DNA of 64,000 nucleotides. Source: Mycobacterium sp. 4858 (GTDB taxonomy: Bacteria; Actinomycetota; Actinomycetes; Mycobacteriales; Mycobacteriaceae). Below are positions 8,914-16,701 of this stretch, piece by piece. The position numbers and the translations under genes are program-made. The first letter of the stretch is position 1. The number at the start of each line of letters is the position of its first letter. The notes under the pieces are model-generated. The model did not search any database. It was given only the letters and a program-made list of their open reading frames with translations, and was not told where the DNA came from. Location of the stretch: contig NZ_LT968776.1 in the NCBI RefSeq assembly GCF_900240975.1, forward strand, positions 3,345,092 to 3,409,091, given 5' to 3'.

Positions 8914-8991
8914 ATGGAGACGTCTCGCGGAGGCGATGCGCTAGCGATCGAGCCGTCTGACCCAGATTGGCATTCATACGCTCGGTTATCG
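8914..8991 (+). pseudogene. Amidohydrolase fragment, related to 15557-15825
   Basis: The frame encodes GGDALAIEPSDPDWHSYAR, matching VGDEIVKPTDPKWHSYAEG of the broken amidohydrolase at 15557-15825. The DNA agrees too: 8953-8982 and 15706-15735 are identical at 27 of 30 positions by my count. Only about 25 codons are recognisable and no metal-binding motif remains, so this is a small relic of an amidohydrolase-2-type gene. Confidence 0.5.
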
Positions 8992-9032
8992 CGTAGGACG
9001 CCCGGAACCTGGCCCCTGTCTCACTCGGCTCA

Positions 9033-9386
9033 CTACGACTCGCCCCGCTGGAGTTTTCCGAAATCGAAACCCGTGCTTCGCTCGATGTCGACACGAACAC
9101 CTTCGTCGACGAAGTTTGGCTGGCCGTGCACTATTACACCCCGAATCTCGTAGTAGCTCGAATGCTCATCGGCGACACAGCAGAGCTGTTGGCGCGCAAT
9201 GGCATTTACCGCGACGGGATCAGTCGGGTCCAACCGCAGCAGCAGCGCTGTGGTGCGGAACTCACTATGAGTGAGGGTGGCCGTCGGCCAGCCCTCGGCG
9301 TCGACGGTGCCGACCGCCATGACTTCGCAGCGCGACAGGAATTCGTCGATCTCCTCCGCGTCCATGCGGATATCACGCTTCGGCAT
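9033..9386 (-). CDS. PPOX-fold (split-barrel flavin/F420) protein
   Basis: 117 residues. Motifs: FLSRCEVMAVGTVDAEGWP near the N terminus, then PTATLTH and YYEIRGVIVHGQPNFVDEG, the strand pattern of pyridoxamine-5'-phosphate-oxidase-like split barrels that bind FMN, F420 or heme. Its ATG lies inside the end of the upstream gene (14-nt overlap), so the two PPOX proteins are translated together and may form a heterodimer or act on the same substrate. Slightly shorter than typical family members (~130-150). Substrate unknown. Confidence 0.75.
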   Translation of the reverse strand: MPKRDIRMDAEEIDEFLSRCEVMAVGTVDAEGWPTATLTHSEFRTTALLLRLDPTDPVAVNAIARQQLCCVADEHSSYYEIRGVIVHGQPNFVDEGVRVDIERSTGFDFGKLQRGES

Positions 9387-9801
9387 TGGCGGCGACCACC
9401 CTCCGCGAGGGTCGGGAATGATCGACTTCGATTCGGAACACGACCCGCTTACCGTCTTCCAAACGCTCGCGAACGGTGTCGATCACGGCATCGGGTACGT
9501 CTGTCGGGCCCACTTCAGGTCGTGCGGGAATGAACGCGGCTGGATCGATCAGGCGGCTACGGCCCCATAAGGCAACGCCCTCGGCGGGATCGTCGTCGTT
9601 GACAATGACAACGCAGACGCGTTCGTCCGCGGCCAGATAGCGCGCCTTCGCGGCCTTGCGATAGGTCGTGAACTCGATGGCTCCGTCACGTGGGGTGCCG
9701 GTCATGGGGTATCCGATCACCGTGTCGTCGGGTCGCCTCATGAAGAGGAACATCAAAACCGGCCGGCCGTTCACCAACCATCCGGGGTATACGACCGTCA
9801 A
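9373..9801 (-). CDS. PPOX-fold (split-barrel flavin/F420) protein, TTG start
   Basis: 142 residues. The strand order GWLVNGRPVLMFLFMRR, TVIGYPMTGTPRDGAIEFTT and ERVCVVIVND is that of PPOX-type split barrels. No ATG or GTG fits; the TTG at 9801 overlaps the stop of the upstream small protein as TTGA, so translation is probably coupled. The first strand seems short compared with relatives, hence the start is uncertain. It forms a three-gene operon with 9798-10106 and 9033-9386. F420- or FMN-dependent reduction of a small molecule is the family-level expectation. Confidence 0.72.
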   Translation of the reverse strand: MTVVYPGWLVNGRPVLMFLFMRRPDDTVIGYPMTGTPRDGAIEFTTYRKAAKARYLAADERVCVVIVNDDDPAEGVALWGRSRLIDPAAFIPARPEVGPTDVPDAVIDTVRERLEDGKRVVFRIEVDHSRPSRRVVAANAEA

Positions 9802-10106
9802 TTGGCAGCCTGGGTGCAGGGTAGGCTGCGCCTGGCCTTACGGGGTTTGCCGAAAAACTCCTGGAAGTTCTCGTGGTTGATCCGGTGCGTCGAATTGCAT
9901 CGCGCTGCCATGCGGAGCGCTTTCAGGCGGGCTCGGCCTTTCGAGGGGTCGTGATCTGCGCTGGACTGCTCGAGATGTCCAACGTCATGCTCGGCGGCTG
10001 CGGTCTCCAAGTGAAGCCGCTCGCCTGCCTCCCCGAACGTCAATAGGTCGTGGTCGTCCTCATCGAGCCTTTCGCGTGTCGGGACCGCTTCGTCGACGCT
10101 TGCCAT
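9798..10106 (-). CDS. Small conserved mycobacterial protein, paralogue of 2404-2718
   Basis: 102 residues from an ATG with GAAAGGA five bases upstream, the same leader and the same ATGGCAAGCG start as its paralogue at 2404-2718. The conserved centre is LDEDDHDLLTFGEAGERL; the C-terminal parts also align (INHENFQEFFGKPRKARRSL against INDENFEKFFGYAGKAKRNL). This copy leads an operon with two PPOX proteins, the other stands alone before an epoxide hydrolase. The charged, helical nature suggests a protein- or nucleic-acid-binding accessory, but no function is known to me. Confidence 0.75.
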   Translation of the reverse strand: MASVDEAVPTRERLDEDDHDLLTFGEAGERLHLETAAAEHDVGHLEQSSADHDPSKGRARLKALRMAARCNSTHRINHENFQEFFGKPRKARRSLPCTQAAN

Positions 10107-10130
10107 GGTCTTCCTTTCGGCGAACAGCAA

Positions 10131-10358
10131 TTAGCCTCTTACCGCTCCTAAGTCATAGACACCTAAACAATTAGGAGCCCATCTGTGGATGAACGCCCGG
10201 ATCGCCTCCGCGCTCGGCCCAGGTTGGCCCAGCATGACGTGGGTCGATCTGCCCTCGATCGCAAGCGCGCGGCCGATCGGAACTGCGCCCCGGTCCTCGT
10301 AGCGGCCGAAGGGATGGAGCCCGATGCCGATGATTGCGGTACCCAGCGTGCTGCTCAT
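10131..10358 (-). pseudogene. Thiolase/lipid-transfer-protein N-terminal remnant
   Basis: 75 codons with a good AGGAG site before ATG at 10358. The first ~30 residues (MSSTLGTAIIGIGLHPFGRY, EDRGAVPIGRAL) match the N terminus of thiolase-like lipid-transfer proteins (~390 residues). After that the sequence departs from the family and stops, so the catalytic Cys and His regions are absent. It could still be expressed as a short peptide from the divergent promoter region at 10400. Confidence 0.6.
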
Positions 10359-10402
10359 GGTGCTCCTCGAATCGCTGGTTGGACTCCGGCGGACAGTAAG
10401 TA

Positions 10403-10417
10403 TATAACTATATATCG
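10403..10417. promoter_or_regulatory. AT-rich promoter/operator element in divergent region
   Basis: tataactatatatcg, an exact copy of 4677-4691, placed between the thiolase remnant (minus, start 10358) and the acyl-CoA synthetase (plus, start 10440). It is 22 bases before the synthetase start codon, the right place for a -10 region or an overlapping operator. Confidence 0.45.
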
Positions 10418-10439
10418 GATTCGAGAAAGGCCCCGGGAT

Positions 10440-11939
10440 TTGAGCATTGCACTGCTGCTGGAGATGGCCGTTTCCGGCGATCCCGATCGTCTCGCCGTAG
10501 TCGATCGTGGCGCCCGGCTGACCGCGTCGGAGTTGAGTCAGCTCGCGAGCGGGGGAGCTGGAGTCGTCCGCAGCTCCGGCGCTCAGCACGTGGCATACGT
10601 CGGCACCGGCGGGCACATGCTGCCGTCGTTGATCTTCTCGTCCGCGCGAGCGGCCATTCCGTTCACGCCGCTGAACTACCGTCTGAGCGCCGAGAGTTTG
10701 CACCAGTTGATCGGGCGCCTGCCGGCGCCGCTGGTAATCGCGGACCCGGAGTACGCCGAACTGGTCGCCGACGCGGGTAGACGCGTGATGACGTCCAAGG
10801 AGTTCACCGAAGCCGCTCGTGCGGGCGAACCCGTCGAGGAGTTCGCCGATCCTGATGATGTGGCAATCGTCTTGTTCACCTCAGGTACCACATCTGCGCC
10901 GAAGGCTGTGGAGCTGACACACAACAACCTGACCGGTTACGTCACGGGCACAGTCGAATTCGGTTCCGCCGACGCCGACGACGCGGCCCTGGTGTGTGTG
11001 CCGCCTTATCACATCGCCGGCATTGGTGCGGCACTGTCGAACCTTTACGCAGGCCGACGGATCGTCTACCTACGCAAGTTCGATCCGCGGGAGTGGGCAC
11101 AGTTGGTGCGCGACGAGCGAGTGACGACTGCGACGGTGGTGCCGACGATGCTCGACCGCATCATCGCCGAGTTGCAGGCCAGCCCGACGGATCTCCCGAC
11201 GCTGCGCACTCTCGCGTACGGAGGATCGAAAGTGGGTCTGCCGCTGGTCCGTAAGACCATCGCGCTGCTGCCTCACGTGGGGCTCGTCAACGCGTACGGA
11301 CTCACCGAAACAAGCTCTACCATCGCGGTTCTCACGCCGGAGGACCACCGCACGGCCCACGGCTCGACCGAGGAGGCCGTGGCGCGCCGGCTCGGTTCAG
11401 TCGGCAGGCCGGTGCCCGGCATCGAGGTCCAGATCCGTGATGAGACGGGCACTGTACTCCCGCCCGGTCAAACGGGGGAGTTGTTCGTACGGGGGCCCCA
11501 GGTATCAGGCCGATACACGGGAATCGGTTCAGTGCTCGACGCCGACGGCTGGTTCCCCACCAGGGACACCGCGATGCTCGATGACGAAGGCTATCTGTTC
11601 ATCGGTGGCCGATCCGACGACACGATCATCCGCGGTGGTGAGAACATTGCCCCTGCGGAGGTGGAGGACGTGCTCGTGGAGCATCCCGACGTCCACGAGG
11701 TGGTGGTGGTCGGCATCGACGACCCGCAGTGGGGGCAGATCATCGTCGCAATCGTGGTGCCCGAGCCGGGCGCCGAACCGGATGTTGAAGAGCTGCGCGA
11801 GTTCGTTCGCAAAACGCTACGGGGGTCACGCACTCCTGACCGCATCGTCATCCGCGATGGTTTGCCGACAACCGCGACAGGCAAGGTACTCCGCCGCGAA
11901 GTCGTTGAAAGTCTGCACACTGTGGCCGAACAACATTAG
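10440..11939 (+). CDS. Acyl-CoA synthetase (FadD-type, adenylate-forming)
   Basis: 499 residues from a TTG start chosen because the family begins SIALLLEMAVSGDPDR; GAAAGG lies nine bases upstream and the longer open frame has no ribosome site. Motifs in order: AMP-binding loop LFTSGTTSAPKAVELTH, YGLTETSS, GWFPTRDTAMLDDEGYLFIG, RSDDTIIRGGENI, and the catalytic Lys in TATGKVLRRE close to the C terminus. It activates a carboxylic acid to acyl-AMP and then acyl-CoA. It is followed 24 bp later by a small conserved gene and is probably the entry enzyme of the cluster's pathway. Confidence 0.9.
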   Translation: MSIALLLEMAVSGDPDRLAVVDRGARLTASELSQLASGGAGVVRSSGAQHVAYVGTGGHMLPSLIFSSARAAIPFTPLNYRLSAESLHQLIGRLPAPLVIADPEYAELVADAGRRVMTSKEFTEAARAGEPVEEFADPDDVAIVLFTSGTTSAPKAVELTHNNLTGYVTGTVEFGSADADDAALVCVPPYHIAGIGAALSNLYAGRRIVYLRKFDPREWAQLVRDERVTTATVVPTMLDRIIAELQASPTDLPTLRTLAYGGSKVGLPLVRKTIALLPHVGLVNAYGLTETSSTIAVLTPEDHRTAHGSTEEAVARRLGSVGRPVPGIEVQIRDETGTVLPPGQTGELFVRGPQVSGRYTGIGSVLDADGWFPTRDTAMLDDEGYLFIGGRSDDTIIRGGENIAPAEVEDVLVEHPDVHEVVVVGIDDPQWGQIIVAIVVPEPGAEPDVEELREFVRKTLRGSRTPDRIVIRDGLPTTATGKVLRREVVESLHTVAEQH

Positions 11940-11963
11940 TCACCAAAAACCAAGGAGCTGAAG

Positions 11964-12266
11964 ATGATCAAGAACGGAACCCGTCTGCAGAGCCAGGTAT
12001 GCGACACGCAGGTCATCGTCGTGCGGTCCGCCGACAGCCTCGATGACTTGCGGTGCGGGGGAGAGCCGATGGTGCCCCTGGACGCTGAGAAGTCACCCCA
12101 TGCCGACCTGGATCCTGCTTTCGCCGGGGGCAGCACGATGGGCAAACGCTACGTCGACGACACTGGCGCCGAAGTGCTGGTGACCAAGGCCGGAGTCGGG
12201 GCGTTGAGTGTCGGTGACACTCCGCTGGCACTCAAAGAGGCAAAACCGCTGCCCGCCAGCGATTGA
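11964..12266 (+). CDS. Small conserved protein downstream of acyl-CoA synthetase
   Basis: 100 residues with AAGGAG six bases before the ATG. It begins MIKNGTRLQSQVCDTQVIVV, has two cysteines (13 and 31; LRCGGEPMVPL), a central MGKRYVDDTGAEVLVTKAG and ends DTPLALKEAKPLPASD. The even composition and strong ribosome site argue for a real gene. I recall similar short proteins beside actinobacterial acyl-CoA synthetases but cannot name a function; the beta-rich C-terminal half with two Cys may bind a metal or acyl-enzyme. Confidence 0.75.
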   Translation: MIKNGTRLQSQVCDTQVIVVRSADSLDDLRCGGEPMVPLDAEKSPHADLDPAFAGGSTMGKRYVDDTGAEVLVTKAGVGALSVGDTPLALKEAKPLPASD

Positions 12267-12397
12267 GAAACATGTTGGCTCGGACTACGTCCGCAACCGA
12301 GCCCTCCCAGAAAGGGCACTTAGATATTGGGCGGGACGCGTCGCTGGGGTGTCCGGGGCATCTTGCCATACGTCGACTGCGAGTCGTCGAAAAGCGG

Positions 12398-12562
12398 TTA
12401 CTCGCTGGACTCGATGTCTGCCTGAACATCGGGATTGGCGTCGAACAGCTCCGGGCGCTCCGCCGGGAATTTCACCATGAGGGTGGACCACCGTCGTGAC
12501 CCTTGGAGCACGGCACGTTCGCCGTCGACCCGAAAGAGATTGTCTGCGATGAGTTGAGGCAT
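12398..12562 (-). pseudogene. DUF35-type acyl-CoA-associated protein, truncated
   Basis: 54 codons starting one base after the thiolase stop (TGACATG), so it is in the thiolase operon. MPQLIADNLFRVDGERAVLQ followed by GSRR and KFP resembles the start of DUF35 OB-fold/zinc-ribbon proteins, which partner thiolases and normally have ~130 residues. The Cys-rich zinc ribbon and the OB fold are missing. I read it as the truncated remnant of the thiolase's partner; the assignment rests on a short stretch plus the operon context. Confidence 0.45.
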
Positions 12563-12563
12563 G

Positions 12564-13754
12564 TCATGCCACCTCGATAACCATTGCCGACCCCATTCCG
12601 CCGCCCGCACACATCGACATCACGCCGATTCCGCCACCGCGGCGGCGGAGCTCGTAGATCACCGACGTCAACATCCGTGCGCCGGTCGCGGCGATAGGAT
12701 GGCCCAGGCTGATGCCGGATCCGTAAACATTGACGATGTCCTCGTCGAGGCCCAGTTCACGTGTGCATGCCACCGCCTGGGCGGCGAACGCCTCGTTGAT
12801 CTCGAACAGCGCCACGTCTCCTAGTTTGCGGCCCGCTAACTCCAGCGCTTTGGGGATGGCCGAGATCGGTCCGCTCCCAGTCCGATTCGGCGGCACGCCG
12901 ACCGAGGTCCACGCCAGCACGTTGGCCAAGACGTCCTTGTCAGTGTCTGGTCTGGCCAGTGCGACCATCGCCGCCGCATCGTTGAGCCCCGAGGAATTTC
13001 CTGCAGTCACCGTGAACCCCTCGATCTCGGGATGCAGCACCTTCAGTCCGGACAAGGCCTCCAGAGTGGTGTCGCGGCGCGGGTGTTCGTCCTGGGCGAA
13101 GGTGACCGATGACCCGTCGGCCTGCGGAACTCGCAGCGGCACGATCTCGTCGACGAAGGAACCGGCGTCGATGGCCTTCACCGCGCGCTGGTGGCTGCGC
13201 AGCGCCCACTCGTCTTGGTCCTGACGCGAGAGGCCGTACTGGACTGCGCAGTTGTGTGCCACCGTGATTGACATGTCGAGGGCCGGCGCGTCCGGTGTCG
13301 GCGGGTGTGACAGCGGGGACCAGGGGTCCTCGTAGTCCTCCGGGGACTTACCAGTGGTGAACGGTTTGCGTTTGCGCAGCAGCGGTGTTGTCGAACACGA
13401 TTCCATCCCGCCGGCCAGGATCGCTCGACTCATTCCGGCCGCGATCTGCCCTGCGGCCACCGCGACCGCAGAAAGACTCGACGCGCATTGCCGGTTGACC
13501 GCCATCCCGGGAATGCCGATCAGGCCCAGGTCGACGGCGACGTAGCGGGCGCTGTCTCCGCCGCCCTGCAGGCTCTCGGCGAGCACCAGGTCGTCGAACT
13601 CGGCGGCATCAAGTCCTGATCGTTCGATGGCCGCGGCGACCACCGGTTTCGCCAACTCAACGGCAGGCATGTGGATTAGCGTCCCTCTGCGGGCGGTACC
13701 GATAGGGGTGCGGGCGGCGGCCACTATGGCTGCGCGCGACGTCGTCGGCGTCAT
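12564..13754 (-). CDS. Acetyl-CoA acetyltransferase (thiolase)
   Basis: 396 residues, full length. Catalytic residues visible: nucleophilic Cys90 in NRQCASSLSAV, His352 in ISLGHPIAATGARM, and Cys382 in MSMCAGGGMGSAM. GGMESCSTTP and NEAFAAQAV are further family signatures. It cleaves 3-ketoacyl-CoA with CoA, the last step of a beta-oxidation cycle. GGGAG lies before the ATG, and the promoter region shared with the divergent MaoC pseudogene includes an AT-rich stretch (gttaaatagatatctg). The gene is intact although the hydratase-type neighbours are broken. Confidence 0.93.
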   Translation of the reverse strand: MTPTTSRAAIVAAARTPIGTARRGTLIHMPAVELAKPVVAAAIERSGLDAAEFDDLVLAESLQGGGDSARYVAVDLGLIGIPGMAVNRQCASSLSAVAVAAGQIAAGMSRAILAGGMESCSTTPLLRKRKPFTTGKSPEDYEDPWSPLSHPPTPDAPALDMSITVAHNCAVQYGLSRQDQDEWALRSHQRAVKAIDAGSFVDEIVPLRVPQADGSSVTFAQDEHPRRDTTLEALSGLKVLHPEIEGFTVTAGNSSGLNDAAAMVALARPDTDKDVLANVLAWTSVGVPPNRTGSGPISAIPKALELAGRKLGDVALFEINEAFAAQAVACTRELGLDEDIVNVYGSGISLGHPIAATGARMLTSVIYELRRRGGGIGVMSMCAGGGMGSAMVIEVA

Positions 13755-13860
13755 GTGTCTCCCGAAAGGTTCTCGGACTGGCCCCGATGGGTCGTCCTGA
13801 TTCGCCGTCAGAGTATACCGTTAAATAGATATCTGTATTCGTCGTGTGGCGGGAGTGAAA

Positions 13861-14343
13861 TGAAGTCATTCGGATCGGTCGACGACGCGGTCGAGGCGAC
13901 AGGGGCCGAACTCGGCGTCAGCCGGTGGTTCGACGTGGAGCAGTCGCGTATCGACGAGTTCGCCGATGTGACCAGGGACCACCAGTGGACCCACGTCGAT
14001 GTGGAGCGCGTGGAAACTGAAAGTCCCTACGGCGCAACCATTACGCAAGGCTTTCTGACCCTGTCGCTTATTCCGGGCCTGAGCATGGACAACTACCGCG
14101 TGGAAAATGCCAGGATGGGCATCAACTACGGGCTGAACCCGGTCGGGTTCGCGTCGCTGCCTCATCGACGGTATCGCGCCCAGCGCGGGGCCCTCCCAAG
14201 AAGGGTGGATGCGTTCGGTAACGGTCGAAGCGAAGGGCGCGAACAAGGACTTGACGAAAGCCGTTCGCGTGCTTGGCGATTGTGCCAGGCCCGTGGTGCT
14301 GCGTGTGACGTGTCACAGCAGCCTGCAGTGCCTCGGTCCTTGA
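13861..14343 (+). pseudogene. MaoC-like dehydratase, frameshifted
   Basis: The first ~95 residues are a good R-specific hydratase/MaoC hot-dog sequence: SRWFDVEQSRIDEFADVTRD, HQWTHVDVERV, then YGATITQGFLTLSLIPGL and GINYGLNPV. Beyond that the frame loses the family. The expected end reappears in another frame (VTVEAKGANK, then DCARPVVLRVT) before a stop at 14341. The hydratase motif D-x-x-x-x-H is retained, so the loss is recent or the N-terminal part is still made. This would have been the hydration enzyme replacing or complementing the broken crotonase. Confidence 0.75.
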
Positions 14344-14475
14344 TTTTGGGCGCGCCGGCGTACTCGAATTTCTGCTATATAGTAGATTTGTATCGCGAAA
14401 TGGTCACCGGGAAGCGGACGGAAATTCTCGGGCAGTCACGGCCCAGAAGAGTGGCCTAGATAGACAGGGATTGCC

Positions 14476-14688
14476 ATGGCAGCTCTGCGTACCCAGACAC
14501 GAGGCACGCCCAGCAAAAGCGCGGTCGCGTCCGTTCGCCGGGTCAAGAAGACACCGCTGTCGAACCTTTGCGGGGTCCTCGCCCTCATCCCAGCCGAACA
14601 AGCCGCCGCGGTATTGCGACTTGCACACGAGCGCCGGACATCGCGGACGCCGGTCGGAAGTCGCAGCCCGCTCCAAGAGGGCTGTTGA
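14476..14688 (+). CDS. Small hypothetical protein coupled to tesB
   Basis: 70 residues, basic, with a predicted helix (LSNLCGVLALIPAEQAAAVL, RLAHERR). Its TGA overlaps the ATG of the thioesterase gene by one base (TGATG), and an AT-rich promoter-like stretch (ctatatagtagatttgtat) lies about 80 bp upstream, so it may act as a leader cistron. The ribosome site is weak. I do not recognise the family; it could also be a remnant. Confidence 0.4.
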   Translation: MAALRTQTRGTPSKSAVASVRRVKKTPLSNLCGVLALIPAEQAAAVLRLAHERRTSRTPVGSRSPLQEGC

Positions 14689-15560
14689 TGGTCGCCAGTG
14701 TCGCATCCTTGATCGACCTGCTCGACGTCCGATTCGTCGCAAGCGACTTCTACCGAGGGACCACGCCCGATATCGGTATGCCCCGGGTCTTCGGCGGGCA
14801 GCTGGCAGGCCAGGCGCTGATGGCAGCGGCCAAGACCGTCGAGGAAAAACGCCTCCCACACTCTGTTCAGTCGCACTTTCTCTCCGCGGGGCTGATCGGG
14901 CCGCCGATCGACTTTCGCGTCGAACGCTTGCGCGACTCACGCTCGTTCTCCGACCGGCACGTCATAGCCGAGCAGCAGGGTCGGCAGCTTCTTTCCATGC
15001 AGGCCTCGTTCCACGCTCCGGAAACTGGGCCCGAGCATCAACTGGCTGCCGAAGCGGTCGACGGCCCGCCAAAGGCCGGCGCGGCCATGCGTCCCTTTCC
15101 CGATGATTGGGCGGAATTCTATCGACGATGGTCTTCTCTGGACGTCGACTGGTGCCCGGATTCGAATGGGCGCAAGCCGCTTACGACAACGGGCAAGGGT
15201 ACGCTGCCGCGCCTCTGGGTGCGAACGTCGACACCTTTCGAAGGTCCTCAAGCGGTCCACAGTGCCATCGCCATATGTGTCGCTGACCTGACTTTGTTGA
15301 GGAGCTCCTTCAGCCCCCACGAGATCGGGCCCCACAACGACGTTCAGACGTTCACCCTCGATCACTCTGTGTGGTTTCACCGCCCCTTCCGCATTGATCA
15401 GTGGTTGCGCTTCGATCATTTGTCGCCGAGTGCCTCGGAAGGCAGGGCGTTCTGCGTCGGCGGATTCTTCGACGAGCGCGGCAACCACGTTGCCTCTGCG
15501 ACGCAAGTGGGTCTCATTCGAGAATGGTCAGGTCAACACAATTGGAGGAACAACAGATGA
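14688..15560 (+). CDS. Acyl-CoA thioesterase II (TesB-like)
   Basis: 290 residues, the double hot-dog length of TesB. Typical features: FYRGTTPDIGMPRVFGGQLA at the N terminus, QSHFLSAGLIGPPIDFRVER, and in the second half DHSVWFHRPFRIDQWLRFDH followed by GRAFCVGGFFDERGNHVAS, with the Asp and Gln/Thr of the active site where expected. It hydrolyses acyl-CoA to free acid and CoA. AGAGGG lies six bases before the ATG, and its stop overlaps the start of the amidohydrolase pseudogene as ATGA, so both belonged to one operon. Confidence 0.9.
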   Translation: MVASVASLIDLLDVRFVASDFYRGTTPDIGMPRVFGGQLAGQALMAAAKTVEEKRLPHSVQSHFLSAGLIGPPIDFRVERLRDSRSFSDRHVIAEQQGRQLLSMQASFHAPETGPEHQLAAEAVDGPPKAGAAMRPFPDDWAEFYRRWSSLDVDWCPDSNGRKPLTTTGKGTLPRLWVRTSTPFEGPQAVHSAIAICVADLTLLRSSFSPHEIGPHNDVQTFTLDHSVWFHRPFRIDQWLRFDHLSPSASEGRAFCVGGFFDERGNHVASATQVGLIREWSGQHNWRNNR

Positions 15561-15825
15561 TCATCGACGCAGACGGTCATGTGTGTGAGCCGCCGGATCA
15601 TTGGACCTCGCGGATGCCGCCGAAGTGGGGTGAGCTTATTCCGCGGTACGTTACGTCGACGATCTGGAAATGGATGTCTGGTGTATCGGTGACGAGATCG
15701 TCAAGCCGACTGACCCAAAGTGGCATTCATACGCTGAAGGGCCGTCGGCTGTCTCCTACAGTCCGCGTCAGGCGTCGGGACTGCGCCCTGCGGTACAACC
15801 TGAGGGCTGTGGCCTGCTCCACTGA
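15557..15825 (+). pseudogene. Amidohydrolase (amidohydrolase-2 type), frameshifted and truncated
   Basis: Begins IIDADGHVCEPPDHWTSRMP, the metal-binding DxH start of this family. After WGELIPR (~15645) the protein continues only in the -1/+2 frame (DDLEMDVWCIGDEIVKPTDP, KWHSYAEGPSAVSYSPRQAS, GLRPAVQPEGCG), indicating a one-base loss, and then stops at 15823. The family usually has 350-400 residues, so most of the barrel, with the other metal ligands, is gone. It overlaps the tesB stop (ATGA). Confidence 0.75.
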
Positions 15826-15942
15826 TGCAAATCGTCCCCGCGGAACGAAGTACGTCGGGTGGGGCAGGTCAACCGCGGCCGCCAGCACGAGTCAAAAGTC
15901 GGTGCTGCCAAGCCTGCGGGGCTCGATCTGAAGTACACGCGC

Positions 15943-16692
15943 TCACCCGACCGAGGCATCGTATCGGCGGCAGCGGTCGAGAAGGACCTGCGCTGTGCGA
16001 TTCGGATGGCTGATCATCATGTCATGGCATGAGTCGACCTCGACGATGGTGTGGACCCCGCCCAGGGCGTCGATACTTCGCCGTTGGGACGCGATGGAAA
16101 GCGCGCGATCGCGGGTAGTGAGGATCCAGGTGCGGGATACGTTCGCCGGAAAGTCACTACGGTCCACCGGTTCAGTCGCGATCGATATCGTTTCGGGGTA
16201 GAGCCGTGCCATCATGAACCGGCGTTGCTTCTCGGTCATCTCATTGCTGAACGCATAGCGCGCAAGGAAAGCCGGTATTTTCATCGCTTTTCGCTTCCCC
16301 ACGCCGCGTCGAGCGAACCATGCCATTGGACCGTCGAGCGTGTCCGTGATCGCTTCGCCCTGACGCGGCACGAACGCCGCCGCCAGAACCATCTCACGGA
16401 CGCGCGCAGAGCCCAGCCGGGCCACCACCCCGGGTACCGTAACCCCCGCCATCGAGTGGCCAGCGATGACGATTTCGCCAAAACCCGCATCATCGATATC
16501 GGCGACCACGGAGTCCACCCAGGCGCCGATGCTGGCTGCGGTCAGGTCACCTGGCTTCGAGCCGCGACCGGGAAGGTCCACCGCGAGGATGCGGAGTTTT
16601 GGTTCCTGGCGGCGCAATTCCGAGACCGTCAGATCCCAGCAGTCGCCAGCATGCGCTCCACCATGGACGAGAACCAGATCGGGTAGCGGCAT
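15943..16692 (-). CDS. Alpha/beta hydrolase (esterase/lactonase type)
   Basis: 249 residues. LVLVHGGAHAGDCWD near the N terminus is the oxyanion-hole segment, GHSMAGVTVPGV gives the nucleophilic Ser, and the catalytic His lies in EVDSCHDMMISHP. The overall pattern resembles small plant-type esterases/hydroxynitrile lyase relatives. The substrate is unknown. It is transcribed against the amidohydrolase pseudogene and is followed upstream by the relic at 16702-16800. Confidence 0.85.
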   Translation of the reverse strand: MPLPDLVLVHGGAHAGDCWDLTVSELRRQEPKLRILAVDLPGRGSKPGDLTAASIGAWVDSVVADIDDAGFGEIVIAGHSMAGVTVPGVVARLGSARVREMVLAAAFVPRQGEAITDTLDGPMAWFARRGVGKRKAMKIPAFLARYAFSNEMTEKQRRFMMARLYPETISIATEPVDRSDFPANVSRTWILTTRDRALSIASQRRSIDALGGVHTIVEVDSCHDMMISHPNRTAQVLLDRCRRYDASVG

Positions 16693-16701
16693 CTGAAGTC
16701 C

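Noticed and set aside
12300..12326. Short hairpin (gccct...agggc) after the small gene at 11964 as a terminator
   Set aside because: Five-base stem without a following T run; too weak to call.
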